A stretch of 64,000 nt of DNA from Flavobacteriales bacterium (GTDB taxonomy: Bacteria > Bacteroidota > Bacteroidia > Flavobacteriales_D > Parvicellaceae), in the NCBI GenBank assembly GCA_029243225.1, contig JAQWSL010000100.1, forward strand, positions 25,083-89,082, in the 5' to 3' direction. Both the position numbers and the translations under genes were made by a program. The first letter of the stretch is position 1. Every line of letters begins with the position of its first letter. The notes beneath the pieces were generated by a model. That model was given only the letters and a program-made list of their open reading frames with translations. It did no database searches and was not told the DNA's origin. Below, piece by piece: positions 63,977 through 64,000 of this stretch.

Positions 63977-64000
63977 AACATAATATAAGAAATCCAAATG

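Overview
The window is a gene-dense, AT-rich stretch of a Bacteroidota chromosome. The protein set looks like a marine or freshwater Flavobacteriales-type bacterium, but the species cannot be told from this sequence. Pointers to the phylum are: a subtilisin with a C-terminal type IX secretion sorting domain, the CarboxypepD_reg/DUF5686 outer-membrane family, a Bacteroidota-style LptD and OstA pair, PD40 propeller proteins, M13 and S8 exported peptidases, and -7 boxes of the TAnnTTTG type in front of many genes instead of Shine-Dalgarno sites. I see no rRNA, tRNA, CRISPR array, transposase or phage gene. No gap between genes exceeds about 140 bases, so there is no long empty stretch.

Region 1-9050 (all minus strand) is the end of a surface-polysaccharide locus. 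Reading in the direction of transcription it holds a Wzc/BY-kinase chain-length protein, a GT-B glycosyltransferase, a CMP-sugar synthetase (NeuA-like), a glutamine-dependent asparagine-synthase-like amidotransferase broken by one in-frame TAA, a GT-C membrane glycosyltransferase, a short divergent NeuB-like protein and an ABC-2 polysaccharide-export permease cut by the window edge. Back to back with it on the plus strand (9148-10444) is a three-gene protein-sorting cassette: a tiny PID-CTERM-like substrate, an exosortase with its Cys/Arg/His triad, and a small membrane partner.

Region 10474-20629 (plus) is mostly housekeeping: glyA, fahA, a RelA/SpoT enzyme, a Fur-family regulator, a STAS protein, purA, an OstA/LptA-like protein and an ArnT-like glycosyltransferase. 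Region 20626-30985 holds an HdrB/HdrC-like Fe-S protein pair, an MCE lipid-transport protein, a cell-wall amidase, LptD, RidA, a pseudouridine synthase, three tandem TRL-like lipoproteins ended by a strong terminator, and panB. Region 31122-46828 holds a DUF5686 protein, PepD, a polyprenol-sugar cluster (GT2, PAP2, ArnT-like), SulP, pyrD, a sodium symporter, a PLP decarboxylase, recR and an unusual GT2/degenerate-sugar-transferase fusion. Region 46942-63477 holds a lipoyl E2 acyltransferase, two tandem PD40 proteins, an exonuclease fusion, an FAH-family enzyme, exported and lipoprotein genes, an M13 peptidase, ElaA, MeaB, an unknown membrane-anchored protein and PaaZ.

The most unusual signals are: the single nonsense codon splitting the amidotransferase; the hexanucleotide repeat encoding the Tyr-rich tail of the BY-kinase; the exosortase/PID-CTERM cassette beside the polysaccharide locus; the GT2 fusion whose sugar-transferase half has lost its catalytic core; and two integron attC-like structures bracketing a small lipoprotein gene at the right edge, which suggest that a cassette array may begin there.
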